Assembly (NCBI RefSeq): GCF_031344075.1 | Contig: NZ_JAVJAN010000001.1 | Location: 78,752-142,751 of the forward strand | Origin: Clostridium aquiflavi | GTDB lineage: Bacteria; Bacillota; Clostridia; Clostridiales; Clostridiaceae | Length of the DNA stretch: 64,000 nucleotides | Reading direction: 5' to 3' | Shown: piece by piece, positions 8,366 through 17,255 of the stretch | Layout: every line of letters starts with the position of its first letter | Numbering within the stretch: the first letter of the stretch is position 1 | The notes under the pieces: generated by a model | Seen by the model: only the letters and a program-made list of their open reading frames with translations | Databases searched by the model: none | Told to the model about the DNA's origin: nothing | Made by a program: the position numbers and the translations under genes

Positions 8366-9361
8366 TTATTTTACTGTTTCTCTTTCTACTAAATAAGGTG
8401 ATAAACTTATGTTCTCTTTTGTTTCCTCATCACTATTTATTGCTTTAAGCAATAATTTAAATGATTCTTCTCCCATTTTATATATTGGTTGAGCAATAGT
8501 TGTAAGCTCTGGTTCTATGAATGAACATATACGTATATTATCATAACCCAATATACTTATATCCTCTGGAACATTATATCCATTTCTAATTAAATACTTA
8601 ATTCCACCTATTGCCATTACATCACTACTATAAAAAATGCAATCAACATTCTTATTCTTCTTGATTATCTTTTCAGTAGCTCTTATTCCTCCATTCATGG
8701 AAAAGTTCTCTTCTTCAATTATATCTTCATTTAAAATTTCTAATTTAGATGCAAATTCTTTAAAATAATCAAGACGTGTATCTACTCCATGTCTTATTCC
8801 ACCTACAAATGCTAGATTTTTCTTTGATTTACCAATTAAATACTCAATTCCAAGTTTTATTCCTTGTTTATTATTACAATGTACTACATTGTACTTTTCC
8901 TTATATTTAACTTTTCTATCCACAACAACAAATGGAACGTTATTTCTTATTAATAAGTCCAATGAATTAGTTCCATATTTGCTTGGAACTATTATAACTC
9001 CATCAACTAATTTACTTATTAGTAATTTTATATAATGTTCTTCCTTTTCTTCTCTATTTAATGTATTGCATAATATCATGCTAAATCCACAATCTTCTGC
9101 TTCAGTTTCTATAGCTTTAGCAATTTCTGAAAAAAAAGGATTTTCTATATCTGGAACAATGCATCCAATAGTATAACTTCTATTTGTACTTAACGTTCTT
9201 GCTAATGAATTTGGAATATAATTAAGATCTTTAGCAGCTTTTAAAATTTTATCTCTAGTTTCTTCTAAAACATTTATTTTCTTATTATTTAAGACCATGG
9301 ACACAGTCGTCTTTGAAACATTTACTTGCTTAGCTATATCCATTATAGTAACTTTTTTCAA
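8366..9361 (-). CDS. rbsR: LacI-family repressor of the ribose operon
   Basis: A 331-aa LacI/GalR regulator. Residues 4-55 hold the helix-turn-helix and hinge (VTIMDIAKQVNVSKTTVSMV; YIPNSLARTLST), followed by a periplasmic-binding-protein-like sensor domain (IGCIVPDIENPFFSEIAKAI, ILGYDNIRICSFIEPELTTI). The start is TTG 9361, chosen because GGAGGGG lies 7 bp upstream and the HTH would be cut by the next ATG. It is downstream of rbsB but separated from it by a terminator, so it probably also has its own promoter (TATAAT about 70 bp upstream). Its likely target is the palindrome at 14336-14362. Confidence 0.85.
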   Translation of the reverse strand: MKKVTIMDIAKQVNVSKTTVSMVLNNKKINVLEETRDKILKAAKDLNYIPNSLARTLSTNRSYTIGCIVPDIENPFFSEIAKAIETEAEDCGFSMILCNTLNREEKEEHYIKLLISKLVDGVIIVPSKYGTNSLDLLIRNNVPFVVVDRKVKYKEKYNVVHCNNKQGIKLGIEYLIGKSKKNLAFVGGIRHGVDTRLDYFKEFASKLEILNEDIIEEENFSMNGGIRATEKIIKKNKNVDCIFYSSDVMAIGGIKYLIRNGYNVPEDISILGYDNIRICSFIEPELTTIAQPIYKMGEESFKLLLKAINSDEETKENISLSPYLVERETVK

Positions 9362-9474
9362 AATATCCCCTCCATAAATATCAGTTTTAATTAATTAAGC
9401 CCCCTATTAATTAAGTTTTATTTTTATTATTATAGCATACAGCTATAATTTTTCTAACCTAAAATATTAACAAT

Positions 9475-9506
9475 AAAAGATCCCTACTAAATGTAGAGAT
9501 CTTTTT
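9475..9506 (-). terminator. terminator after rbsB
   Basis: AAAAGATC(C)CTAC and GTAG(A)GATCTTTT form a 12-bp stem with one mismatch. On the minus strand it is followed by TTTTATTG. It ends the rbsKDACB transcript ahead of rbsR. Confidence 0.75.
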
Positions 9507-9517
9507 AGTAGTTATAT

Positions 9518-10429
9518 TTATTTTTTTAATACTTTTAAATCTGCTGGAACTTGTTTTTCTACAGTTTCACCATTTAAAATTTTACCTGCTTGCTCTACTG
9601 CAAGTTCTCCCATTAATGATGGTTGTTGAGCTATAGTGGCAGTCATTTCTCCAGCATTTACAGCTGTCTCTGCATCTACATTTCCATCAAAGCCAATAAC
9701 TATAACATTTTTGTTAGCTGCTTTTAAAGCTTTTACAGCACCTAAAGCCATTTCATCATTATGAGCAAATACCACATCAAAATCTGGGGTTGCTTGAATT
9801 ATGTTTTCCATTACTGATAGTCCTTTTTGTCTATCAAATTCAGCTGATTGACTTGCTACTACTTTTACATTATTTTTACCTGCTATTCCATCATTGAAAC
9901 CTTTACCTCTGTCTCTTGTAGCTGATGCACCTGGTACACCTTGAAGTTCTACTACTTTAATAGTTTCTTTATCTTTTAAAGTTTCTAACATATATTCAGC
10001 TGCCATGTTTCCTCCCTTTACGTTATCAGAAGATATATGACACACAACTTCACCACCATTTGATTCTCTATCTAAAGTTATTACTGGTATCTTACTATCA
10101 TTAGCAACTTGTATTGAATTTTTAACTGCATCACTATCTGTTGGATTTATCATTAATGCAGTTACACCTTGTTGCACTAAATCTTCAACATTTGATCTTT
10201 CTTTAGTAGAATCATTTTGTGAATCTAAAACTACTAGTTCATATCCCATTTCCTTAGCTTTCTTTTCTGCTCCTTCTTTCATTGAAACGAAAAACGGATT
10301 GTTTAATGTTGAAAGAACCATACCTAATTTCTTATCATTACTCTTTTGTGGTGAACACCCAATAAAGCTTCCCACCATTAATGCTCCAGCCATAGTAAGT
10401 GATAATAATTTTAAACTTCTTCTTTTCAT
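9518..10429 (-). CDS. rbsB: ribose ABC transporter substrate-binding lipoprotein
   Basis: A 303-aa secreted lipoprotein. The signal peptide ends at lipobox MVGSFIGC with Cys25 as the lipid anchor. The mature part is a periplasmic-binding-protein type 1 fold: LGMVLSTLNNPFFVSMKEGA, LVVLDSQNDSTKE, DSDAVKNSIQVA, ITLDRESNGGEVVCHISSDN, GVPGASATRDRGKGF, VFAHNDEMALGAVKAL and IGFDGNVDAE, all matching RbsB. It delivers ribose to RbsC on the outer membrane face. Spacing to rbsC is 74 bp, with repeated TTATATAATTG sequence between them. It is the last gene before the terminator. Confidence 0.93.
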   Translation of the reverse strand: MKRRSLKLLSLTMAGALMVGSFIGCSPQKSNDKKLGMVLSTLNNPFFVSMKEGAEKKAKEMGYELVVLDSQNDSTKERSNVEDLVQQGVTALMINPTDSDAVKNSIQVANDSKIPVITLDRESNGGEVVCHISSDNVKGGNMAAEYMLETLKDKETIKVVELQGVPGASATRDRGKGFNDGIAGKNNVKVVASQSAEFDRQKGLSVMENIIQATPDFDVVFAHNDEMALGAVKALKAANKNVIVIGFDGNVDAETAVNAGEMTATIAQQPSLMGELAVEQAGKILNGETVEKQVPADLKVLKK

Positions 10430-10503
10430 CTTTAATTTCCTCCTCTTTCTCTTATAATTGTTTATATTTTTATATAATTGTTTATATTTTTTAAATATCT
10501 TAT

Positions 10504-11436
10504 TTATTTTCTTCCCTTTTTGTCTAATAAGACAGCTACTAATATAACTATTCCTTTTATTATTAATTGGTAGAATGGTGATACATTAAGAAGGTTTAAT
10601 CCATTATTTAAAACTCCTATAATTAATGCACCTATTATAGTACCCATTACACTTCCTTCTCCACCTGCAAGGCTGGTACCACCTATTACTACTGCAGCAA
10701 TTGCATCTAATTCAAATCCTGAACCTGCATTTGGAGATGCTGACCCAATTCTACTAGTTATAATAACACCACTTACTGCAGCTGCTATTCCTGAAACTAC
10801 ATATACTAAAGTCTTTATTTTATCTGTATTTATACCTGAAAGTCTTGCTGAATCCTCATTTCCACCTAAAGCATATAAATATCTACCAAATCTTGTTTGA
10901 GTTAATACGTAATATGCTATTGCTACCATTATGGCTGTAATTATTACTGGTAGTGGTAATATTCCTAATTTAAAATTTCCTATAGCATTAAAACTTCCTG
11001 TTAATCCTGATATAGGATTTCCATTTGTGAACACATAAGTTACACCCCTAAATATAGTCATGGAAGCAAGTGTAACTATAAATGCTTGAATCTTTCCTTT
11101 TGAAATAAGCATTCCGTTGATAATTCCTACTACAATACCTACTACTACTGCAACTATAATTGCTAGGAATACGTTTCCACCGGAGTTAATAATTGATGCG
11201 GCTAAAGCACCACTAATAGCTAATGTTGATCCTACTGATAAGTCTATTCCTCCTGTTAATATTACAAATGTCATACCTATGGCAATTATTGCATTCACAG
11301 AAACCTGAGTTAATACATTCGTTATATTTGATACAGATAAAAATCTTGGAGTTAATATAGAAATAGCTATACATAATATGAAAAGCCCTATTAATGATTT
11401 ATATTTTGATAAATTTTTATTTTTAATACTTTGCAT
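10504..11436 (-). CDS. rbsC: ribose ABC transporter permease
   Basis: A 310-aa membrane protein of the BPD_transp_2 family, with eight or more hydrophobic helices. Conserved segments are VNAIIAIGMTFVILTGGIDL, SVGSTLAISG, FIVTLASMTIFRGVTYVFTN, and the cytoplasmic loop ALGGNEDSARLSGINTDKIK that contacts the ATPase. It ends LLDKKGRK. It forms the channel of the ribose importer with RbsA and RbsB. The gene lies 18 bp after rbsA. Confidence 0.93.
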   Translation of the reverse strand: MQSIKNKNLSKYKSLIGLFILCIAISILTPRFLSVSNITNVLTQVSVNAIIAIGMTFVILTGGIDLSVGSTLAISGALAASIINSGGNVFLAIIVAVVVGIVVGIINGMLISKGKIQAFIVTLASMTIFRGVTYVFTNGNPISGLTGSFNAIGNFKLGILPLPVIITAIMVAIAYYVLTQTRFGRYLYALGGNEDSARLSGINTDKIKTLVYVVSGIAAAVSGVIITSRIGSASPNAGSGFELDAIAAVVIGGTSLAGGEGSVMGTIIGALIIGVLNNGLNLLNVSPFYQLIIKGIVILVAVLLDKKGRK

Positions 11437-11454
11437 AATTATCCCACCTTTTTT

Positions 11455-12957
11455 TTACTTTATACCTACAGCAAGCTTCATTACTGCTTCTTGATTGGCT
11501 TCATCTCTTGAAAGTTCTCCTGAAACTGCACCTTCTCTCATTACCATAATCCTATCACTTATACCTAATACTTCTGGTAAATCTGAAGAAATCATTATTA
11601 TAGCTTTACCCATAGCTTTCAACTTATTTAATAATTCATATATTTCTTTCTTAGCACCTACATCAATACCTCTTGTAGGTTCATCAATAATTAAAACTTT
11701 AGGTGATAATAATAACCATTTTGCTAAAATAACCTTTTGTTGATTACCTCCACTTAAATTTTTTATTAGTTGTTCCGCATTTGGAGTTCTTATTCTTAGT
11801 TTTGTAATATACTCTTCAACATCTTTTTCTTCTAAAGATTTATTAACACGCTTTAAATTATTTTCATACATCTGTAGATTTCCTAGTGTCATGTTTTCAG
11901 CTACAGACATTCCTAAAATTAATCCTTCTTTCTTTCTATCTTCTGGTAAGTAGCATATTCCTTTATTTATAGCATCTTTTGGACATGTTATCTTTACCTT
12001 TTGACCATCTATAAATATTTCTCCACTTTGACTTTTAAAATCTCCAAATATTGTTTTTGCAAGTTCTGTTCTCCCTGCACCCATTAAACCTGCTACTCCA
12101 AGTATTTCACCAGCATTAACTTCAAAAGAAACATTTTTAACTTTTTTTTCGTAATTTAAATTTTTTACATTTAATATTGTTTCACCTTTTTCAACTTTCT
12201 TATATGGAAATTGATCCTCTATAGTTCTTCCTACCATCATTGCTATTAATTTATTATTATCAATATCAGCAACCTTAGCCTCACCAGCATACTTACCATC
12301 TCTAAGTACTGCTACTCTATCACACATTGCAAATATTTCTTCCATTCTATGAGATATATATATTATAGCTATATTTTTTTTCTTAAGATTATCAATTACA
12401 TCAAATAATTTCTTAGTTTCTACGTCCGTAAGTGCAGTTGTTGGTTCATCCATTATAATTATACTTGAATTTTTAGTTAAAGCTTTTGCAATTTCTATCA
12501 TTTGTTTTTCCCCTACATTGATATCTCTTACTAACGCTTCTGGGTCCACATTACATCCTATTTGGTCTAAGAATAATTTACTTCTTTCTATTAAAACCTT
12601 TTTATTTATCTTTCTTGTATATTGAGAAAATTTTTCATTCCCTAAAAAAATATTTTCTGCTACTGTTAAATTAGGAATAACACTTAACTCTTGATGTATT
12701 ATAGCAACTCCCAATTTTTCAGCTTCCCTTATTCCCTTAATATTTACTTCTTCTCCTTCAATAAATATTTTTCCCTCATCTTTAGTATAAACTCCACTTA
12801 AGATTTTCATCAAAGTAGATTTTCCTGCTCCATTTTCTCCCATTAGAGCTGTTACTTCTCCACCATATGCTGTAACATTAACATTATCAAGCGCTTTTAC
12901 TCCAGGGAACATTTTTGATATATTCTCCATCTTTAATTTAGGTTTCTTTGTTTCCAT
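11455..12957 (-). CDS. rbsA: ribose ABC transporter, double ATP-binding subunit
   Basis: A 500-aa protein with two ABC domains. The first has Walker A GENGAGKSTLMKIL, signature INVGEKQMIEIAKAL and Walker B IIIMDEPTTAL. The second has a degenerate Walker A region (GLMGAGRTELAKTIFG), signature LSGGNQQKVILAKWL and Walker B LIIDEPTRGID. This asymmetry is normal for monosaccharide importers. An upstream in-frame ATG at 12984 overlaps rbsD, but ATG 12957 has AAGGGGGAATTCTA before it and is preferred. It lies 16 bp after rbsD. Confidence 0.93.
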   Translation of the reverse strand: METKKPKLKMENISKMFPGVKALDNVNVTAYGGEVTALMGENGAGKSTLMKILSGVYTKDEGKIFIEGEEVNIKGIREAEKLGVAIIHQELSVIPNLTVAENIFLGNEKFSQYTRKINKKVLIERSKLFLDQIGCNVDPEALVRDINVGEKQMIEIAKALTKNSSIIIMDEPTTALTDVETKKLFDVIDNLKKKNIAIIYISHRMEEIFAMCDRVAVLRDGKYAGEAKVADIDNNKLIAMMVGRTIEDQFPYKKVEKGETILNVKNLNYEKKVKNVSFEVNAGEILGVAGLMGAGRTELAKTIFGDFKSQSGEIFIDGQKVKITCPKDAINKGICYLPEDRKKEGLILGMSVAENMTLGNLQMYENNLKRVNKSLEEKDVEEYITKLRIRTPNAEQLIKNLSGGNQQKVILAKWLLLSPKVLIIDEPTRGIDVGAKKEIYELLNKLKAMGKAIIMISSDLPEVLGISDRIMVMREGAVSGELSRDEANQEAVMKLAVGIK

Positions 12958-12973
12958 TAGAATTCCCCCTTCT

Positions 12974-13369
12974 TTAAAAAACAACTCCTGATTTTAAAAT
13001 TATATTTGCATAAGGAGTTTGTTCTCCAGTTCTTACCACTGCTTTACATTCCTTTAACTTAAATTTTAATTCTTCATGAGAAATAAATGTTATTTTAGCA
13101 TCACCTATTACTTCTTTTATTTCATTGTAAAGTTCTGGACTAATGTCCTCTGTTTCTTTAGCTAAAATCACCTCTTCTATTTGTAGTTCTAGTAATGTTG
13201 CTTTTAAAGTTTGAATAAATGTTGGGATACCTTTTATTAATGCTAAGTCTATTCTTTCACTTTCATCAGGTATTGGTAAACCACAATCTCCTATTGCAAT
13301 CATATCTGTATGACCCATTTTTGAAATTACTGAACTTAAATTACTGTTTAATAATTCTGTTTTTCTCAT
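12974..13369 (-). CDS. rbsD: D-ribose pyranase
   Basis: A 131-aa protein that interconverts the pyranose and furanose forms of ribose so that RbsK can use it. The family signature is visible: MGHTDMIAIGDCGLPIP with the catalytic His20, then IDLALIKGIPTFIQTL and the C-terminal AVVRTGEQTPYANIIL. Length is typical. It lies five bases after rbsK and 16 bp before rbsA, inside one operon. Confidence 0.94.
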   Translation of the reverse strand: MRKTELLNSNLSSVISKMGHTDMIAIGDCGLPIPDESERIDLALIKGIPTFIQTLKATLLELQIEEVILAKETEDISPELYNEIKEVIGDAKITFISHEELKFKLKECKAVVRTGEQTPYANIILKSGVVF

Positions 13370-13374
13370 TTGTT

Positions 13375-14304
13375 TTATTCCTCTCCGTAAACTTTAATTA
13401 CTTCTTCTTTGTGTGGTATTGATGGTTGAGCACCTTCTTTTTGTACTGCTATTGAAGATACCCTATTGCCAAATTTAACTGCCTTAAGTAAGTTTTCTTT
13501 AGTTATTTCATTTGGATTTAATTTTGTACTTAATCCACCTATAAAGCTATCTCCTGCTGCTGTAGTATCTATTGCATTTACTTTATATGCAGGTACTAAT
13601 TCACAAAAGTCTTTTCCTATTACTGCTGCACCTTTTGAACCCATTGTTATTATTACAGACTTAACTCCTTTATCCATAAAAACTTTTGCAGCTTTTTTTG
13701 CGTCTTCTAAATTTTTAACTTTTACACCAGTTAGAACTTCTGCTTCAGTTTCATTTGGAACTATAATATCTGTAACTGCTAAAAGTTCATCTTTTATTTT
13801 CTTTGCTGGTGCAGGATTTAATATTGTTATTTTTTCATTTTCTTTTGCATTTTTAAATGCTATTAAAGATATTTCTTCTGGTGTTTCAAACTGTGCAATT
13901 AAAATATCACTTTCTTTTATTCTATCCAATGTAGAATTTATCTCTATTTCACTAATACTCATATTTGAACCTGGATTAACAATGATTGAATTATTGCCAG
14001 TATCTGCTACCATTATCATTGCAGTTCCTGTTGCATTAGAATTATCTTCAAAAACGTAATCTATATTTATGTTATCATTTCTTAACTCTTCTCTTAATGT
14101 CCTACCATAATCATCTTTTCCAATTTTAGCTATCATGGAAACATGTGCACCACTTCTTTTTGCTGCTACTGCTTGATTAGCACCTTTACCACCTGGTATT
14201 TTCTCATATGATTTAGATAGTATTGTTTCTCCTGGCTTAGGCATATCTTTTATTTTCATAACTAAGTCCATATTCATACTTCCAAGTACACATATCTTAT
14301 TCAT
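13375..14304 (-). CDS. rbsK: ribokinase
   Basis: A 309-aa PfkB-family kinase converting ribose to ribose 5-phosphate. The N-terminal motif is LGSMNMDLVMKI, followed by the PfkB signature 1 region GGKGANQAVAAKRSG and the C-terminal signature DTTAAGDSFIGGL. The second motif has Ala where many homologues have Gly (DTTGAGD), a common variant in ribokinases, and the catalytic Asp is kept. It is the first gene of the operon, 30 bp downstream of the operator. Confidence 0.94.
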   Translation of the reverse strand: MNKICVLGSMNMDLVMKIKDMPKPGETILSKSYEKIPGGKGANQAVAAKRSGAHVSMIAKIGKDDYGRTLREELRNDNINIDYVFEDNSNATGTAMIMVADTGNNSIIVNPGSNMSISEIEINSTLDRIKESDILIAQFETPEEISLIAFKNAKENEKITILNPAPAKKIKDELLAVTDIIVPNETEAEVLTGVKVKNLEDAKKAAKVFMDKGVKSVIITMGSKGAAVIGKDFCELVPAYKVNAIDTTAAGDSFIGGLSTKLNPNEITKENLLKAVKFGNRVSSIAVQKEGAQPSIPHKEEVIKVYGEE

Positions 14305-14335
14305 ATAAATTCCTCCATCACCTAATTAAATATTA

Positions 14336-14362
14336 GTTAACCGTTTCACTGAACCGATTAAC
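14336..14362. promoter_or_regulatory. RbsR operator
   Basis: GTTAACCGTTTCA-C-TGAACCGATTAAC is an interrupted palindrome with 11 of 13 positions matching between arms. It begins just downstream of the rbsK -10 box, so a bound LacI-family repressor would block initiation. A second LacI-type core (TGTAAACGTTAATC) lies in the promoter spacer at about 14379-14392. Assignment to RbsR is inferred from position. Confidence 0.75.
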
Positions 14363-14365
14363 CAT

Positions 14366-14394
14366 AGTATAAACCATCTGTAAACGTTAATCAA
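14366..14394 (-). promoter_or_regulatory. sigma-A promoter of rbsKDACB
   Basis: On the minus strand TTGATT (14389-14394) and TATACT (14366-14371) are separated by 17 bp. The operator lies directly downstream. Confidence 0.75.
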
Positions 14395-14466
14395 TAGTTT
14401 TTTAAATTTTTTTTATTTTTTTATTTTACCCAAATTTATGCTTCCTATTCTGATATTTATTTCTAT

Positions 14467-14495
14467 TTGAAAATATTTTTCATTTGTTGTATAAT
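14467..14495 (+). promoter_or_regulatory. sigma-A promoter of the His-rich small protein
   Basis: TTGAAA (14467-14472), a 17-bp spacer and TATAAT (14490-14495) match the housekeeping consensus and lie 44 bp before the start codon of the gene at 14540. Confidence 0.7.
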
Positions 14496-14539
14496 TTATA
14501 TATAAAAACATATTAATATAAATTTAAGGTGGTACATAT

Positions 14540-14851
14540 ATGAACGTTTATGCAATAACTTATTATTTAAAAGAAGACACACATTCATGTGGTTGTGAAG
14601 ATCATCACGAAGAACATCATCACCATCATCATCGTGATGATTACGAAATAACTGGAAACATTAAAGCTTTAGGAGCTTGGGCACATTTAATGCCTACTAG
14701 TTTTCTAGTTAAATGTGAATTAACTGCAGATGAAATTTCAACAAAGCTTAAAGAATTTCTTCAAGATAAAGACATGCTTTTTGTTACAGAAGTAACTAAA
14801 GATAATGTTGCTTCTTTAACACCAGGCGTTGTTGAATGGATAAATCAATAA
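14540..14851 (+). CDS. His-rich SinR/Cas2-like small protein
   Basis: A 103-aa cytoplasmic protein. Its frame (VYAITYYL at the N-terminus, IKALGAWAHLMPTSFLVKCE, ELTADEISTKLKEFL, MLFVTEVTK) resembles the stand-alone Cas2-fold proteins annotated as SinR-like. Between strand 1 and helix 1 it carries a metal-binding-looking insert at residues 15-31 with nine His and two Cys (six His in a row at 26-31). The Asp that Cas2 nucleases carry after strand 1 is replaced by Tyr9, so nuclease activity is unlikely. No CRISPR array or cas gene is nearby. It has its own promoter and terminator. AAGGTGG is the ribosome-binding site. Metal storage or sensing is inference only. Confidence 0.6.
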   Translation: MNVYAITYYLKEDTHSCGCEDHHEEHHHHHHRDDYEITGNIKALGAWAHLMPTSFLVKCELTADEISTKLKEFLQDKDMLFVTEVTKDNVASLTPGVVEWINQ

Positions 14852-14861
14852 GATTTTAACT

Positions 14862-14901
14862 GAAAAAGGCATGTTCATTTTATTTTGAGCATGTCTTTTT
14901 C
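14862..14901 (+). terminator. terminator after the His-rich protein gene
   Basis: GAAAAAGGCATGTTC pairs with GAGCATGTCTTTTTC through two wobbles, with a T-rich 3' arm. It ends the single-gene transcript from 14540. Confidence 0.75.
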
Positions 14902-15084
14902 TTATTTGTATTACAATTCTTTAAACAATTTAACATATACTCTTACTTTAACTTTAATAATTCTAATTTCAAGTAGATGATGAATTCTTCTATTTTCTCT
15001 AATTTCTCTAATATTTTTATTAGATTCTTTAATTCTTCTTAATTTATAGTTTAAAATTTAATATTTTATTAGGTAAATGTTGGT

Positions 15085-15111
15085 TTAAGATTTTATTAAA
15101 TGTTACGATAG
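15085..15111 (+). promoter_or_regulatory. sigma-D (motility sigma) promoter candidate for the chemoreceptor
   Basis: TTAA (15085-15088), 15 bp, then TACGATAG (15104-15111) resembles the SigD/FliA consensus TAAA-N15-GCCGATAA. Placement before an MCP gene fits. Confidence 0.55.
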
Positions 15112-15159
15112 ATAAATGTACTATTTTATTAAATAACTATATTAGGAGGAAAATTTAAA

Positions 15160-17169
15160 ATGAAAAAACTAAAGTTTAAAAGTATAAAACAGCAATTATT
15201 ACTATGTTTTATATCTCTAATTGTAATTATGTGTACAGGCATAGCCTTAATTTCTATGTACATATCAAAAAAATCTGTAATTTCAACTGTTAATATCACC
15301 TTACCTGAAGTTGCTAAACAAGCAAGTTCTTCTGTAGAAAATGCAATTAATACTCAAACTAAAATTTTAGAAACTTTAGCTACTAATGAAAAGATAAAAA
15401 ATGAAACTACACCAATAGAGGAAAAATTAGCACTGCTTTCAGAGATTTCAAAACAAAATGGCTATTTAAAGATGACTTTTGTAGATATTAATGGAAATGG
15501 ATTTAATACTGATAATCAACCATTAAATATATCTGATAGGGACTACTTTAAAAAATCTCTTTCAGGCATAAGCACTGTATCTGATCCAATAATAAGTAAA
15601 GCTGATAATACTCTTATTGTTGTATACAGTGTACCTATAAAAAATAATGATACTATAGTTGGAGTTTTAACTGCTATTAGAGATGGTAATGAATTAAGCG
15701 GCTATACTGATAATATTAAATTTGGAAAAACAGGCACTGCATATATGATTAATAAAGAAGGAACTATAATTGCACATAATAATAAAGAACTAGTAATCAA
15801 TAAAGATAATGACTTTGAAAATGTAAAAAGTGACCCTTTATTAGAATCTATAGTTAAAATAGAAAAAAAAATGGTTGAAGGTGAACTAGGCTCTGGAGAA
15901 TATTCTTATAAAGATAAAAATAAATATGTTGGCTATTCTCCTATTAAAAGTACAGGTTGGTCTGTAGCTATAGTAGTTGAAAAAGATGAAATTTTAAGTC
16001 AACTAACTACTTTAAAACTAGTTATTGGCATAACATTAATTATCTTTGTTTTATTAGGTAGTTTTATGGTGCTACTTCTTTCATCATCAATTACAAAACC
16101 TATAAAATTATCAATGCAACAATTAAAATCTATATCTGAAGGTGATTTGACATTAAATATTTCAGAAAAACTTTTAGATAGAACTGATGAACTTGGAGAA
16201 ATGGCAAAATCTATAGACACTATGAAAGTTTCTATGATTAGTATGATTAATAATATAAAATTAAGTTCCTCTAATATAGACACTCAAAGTGATACTTTAT
16301 TAGTGTTATCAAATGAAATGTCAGCCTCAAGTAAAAACATTTCAATTGCTACTAATGATGTTGCTAAAGGAACAGTAGGTCAAGCTCAAGATTTAATAGA
16401 TATTACTACTATATTACAAAATTTCAGTGCTAAATTAGATGATATGGTTAAAATAATAAGTGATATAGATTCAAATACAAGTAATATAAAATCTAAGTCT
16501 TATTCTAGCAATACAGATATGGAAACTGTTATTCAATCTGTAAATAATGTTAATAAAGCATTTAATGATTTAATTATAAAGATACAAAGTGTTGGTTCTA
16601 ATGTTACAAAAATAAACGAAATAACTAATTTAATAAATAGCATATCTGAACAGACTAATCTTCTTGCATTAAACGCAGCTATTGAAGCAGCAAGAGCTGG
16701 TGAATCTGGTAGAGGTTTTTCTGTTGTAGCAGATGAAATAAGAAAACTTGCTGAACAAAGTAAAGAATCTTCATTAAGTATTTCTAGCTTAATATCAGAA
16801 ATTTCTATAGATACAAATCTTATGATTAATACTACTGATACTATGAAAGATGAGCTTAAAATTCAAGAAAATAATATATATACTGCAATAAAATCTTTTG
16901 AAACAATTACAGTTGCAGTTGATGAGATTACCCCTAAAATTGAATTAGCTAATAATTCTGTTAATGATTTAAATGAAAATAAAGAAAGTATTTTAATTAA
17001 AATAGAAACATCATCTTCAATTGCTGAAGAAGTTTCTGCTTCAGCTGAAGAAATATCGGCATCAACTGAAGAAATGAATAAATCTACTGATGAATTATCA
17101 AATTCTGTTGAATTATTAAATAATATGAGTACTGAAATGATTAACAATGTAAACAAATTTAAAATATAA
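15160..17169 (+). CDS. methyl-accepting chemotaxis protein with dCache sensor
   Basis: A 669-aa transmembrane chemoreceptor. A first helix (about residues 12-33) is followed by an extracellular double-Cache-like domain to about residue 285 (MTFVDINGNGFNTDN, ISDRDYFKKSL, GKTGTAYMINKEGTIIAHNN). A second helix at about 285-308 leads to HAMP (SSSITKPIKLSMQQLKSISE). The signalling tip is intact: ISEQTNLLALNAAIEAARAG followed by FSVVADEIRKLAEQS. It should pass ligand binding to CheA/CheW. The ligand is unknown. TAGGAGGAAAATTTAAA precedes the start, and a sigma-D-like promoter lies 50 bp upstream. It is monocistronic. Confidence 0.92.
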   Translation: MKKLKFKSIKQQLLLCFISLIVIMCTGIALISMYISKKSVISTVNITLPEVAKQASSSVENAINTQTKILETLATNEKIKNETTPIEEKLALLSEISKQNGYLKMTFVDINGNGFNTDNQPLNISDRDYFKKSLSGISTVSDPIISKADNTLIVVYSVPIKNNDTIVGVLTAIRDGNELSGYTDNIKFGKTGTAYMINKEGTIIAHNNKELVINKDNDFENVKSDPLLESIVKIEKKMVEGELGSGEYSYKDKNKYVGYSPIKSTGWSVAIVVEKDEILSQLTTLKLVIGITLIIFVLLGSFMVLLLSSSITKPIKLSMQQLKSISEGDLTLNISEKLLDRTDELGEMAKSIDTMKVSMISMINNIKLSSSNIDTQSDTLLVLSNEMSASSKNISIATNDVAKGTVGQAQDLIDITTILQNFSAKLDDMVKIISDIDSNTSNIKSKSYSSNTDMETVIQSVNNVNKAFNDLIIKIQSVGSNVTKINEITNLINSISEQTNLLALNAAIEAARAGESGRGFSVVADEIRKLAEQSKESSLSISSLISEISIDTNLMINTTDTMKDELKIQENNIYTAIKSFETITVAVDEITPKIELANNSVNDLNENKESILIKIETSSSIAEEVSASAEEISASTEEMNKSTDELSNSVELLNNMSTEMINNVNKFKI

Positions 17170-17216
17170 AATTGAAAAACTCTAGATAATCTTATGTAAA
17201 TGAAAAATTATATTAA

Positions 17217-17253
17217 AAAATGCCGTACTATTTATTTTATAGTACGGCATTTT
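17217..17253. terminator. bidirectional terminator, chemoreceptor / deacetylase
   Basis: AAAATGCCGTACTAT and ATAGTACGGCATTTT form a perfect 15-bp stem with A and T runs outside on both strands. It sits between two convergent genes. Confidence 0.92.
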
Positions 17254-17255
17254 AA

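Noticed and set aside
13466..14059. 197-codon plus-strand open frame opposite rbsK
   Set aside because: It is the antisense shadow of a well-recognised ribokinase, Ser/Ile/Phe-rich, with no ribosome-binding site.
14540..14851. Part of a CRISPR-Cas locus because of the Cas2-like fold
   Set aside because: No repeat-spacer array or other cas gene is in the window, and the Cas2 nuclease Asp is missing.
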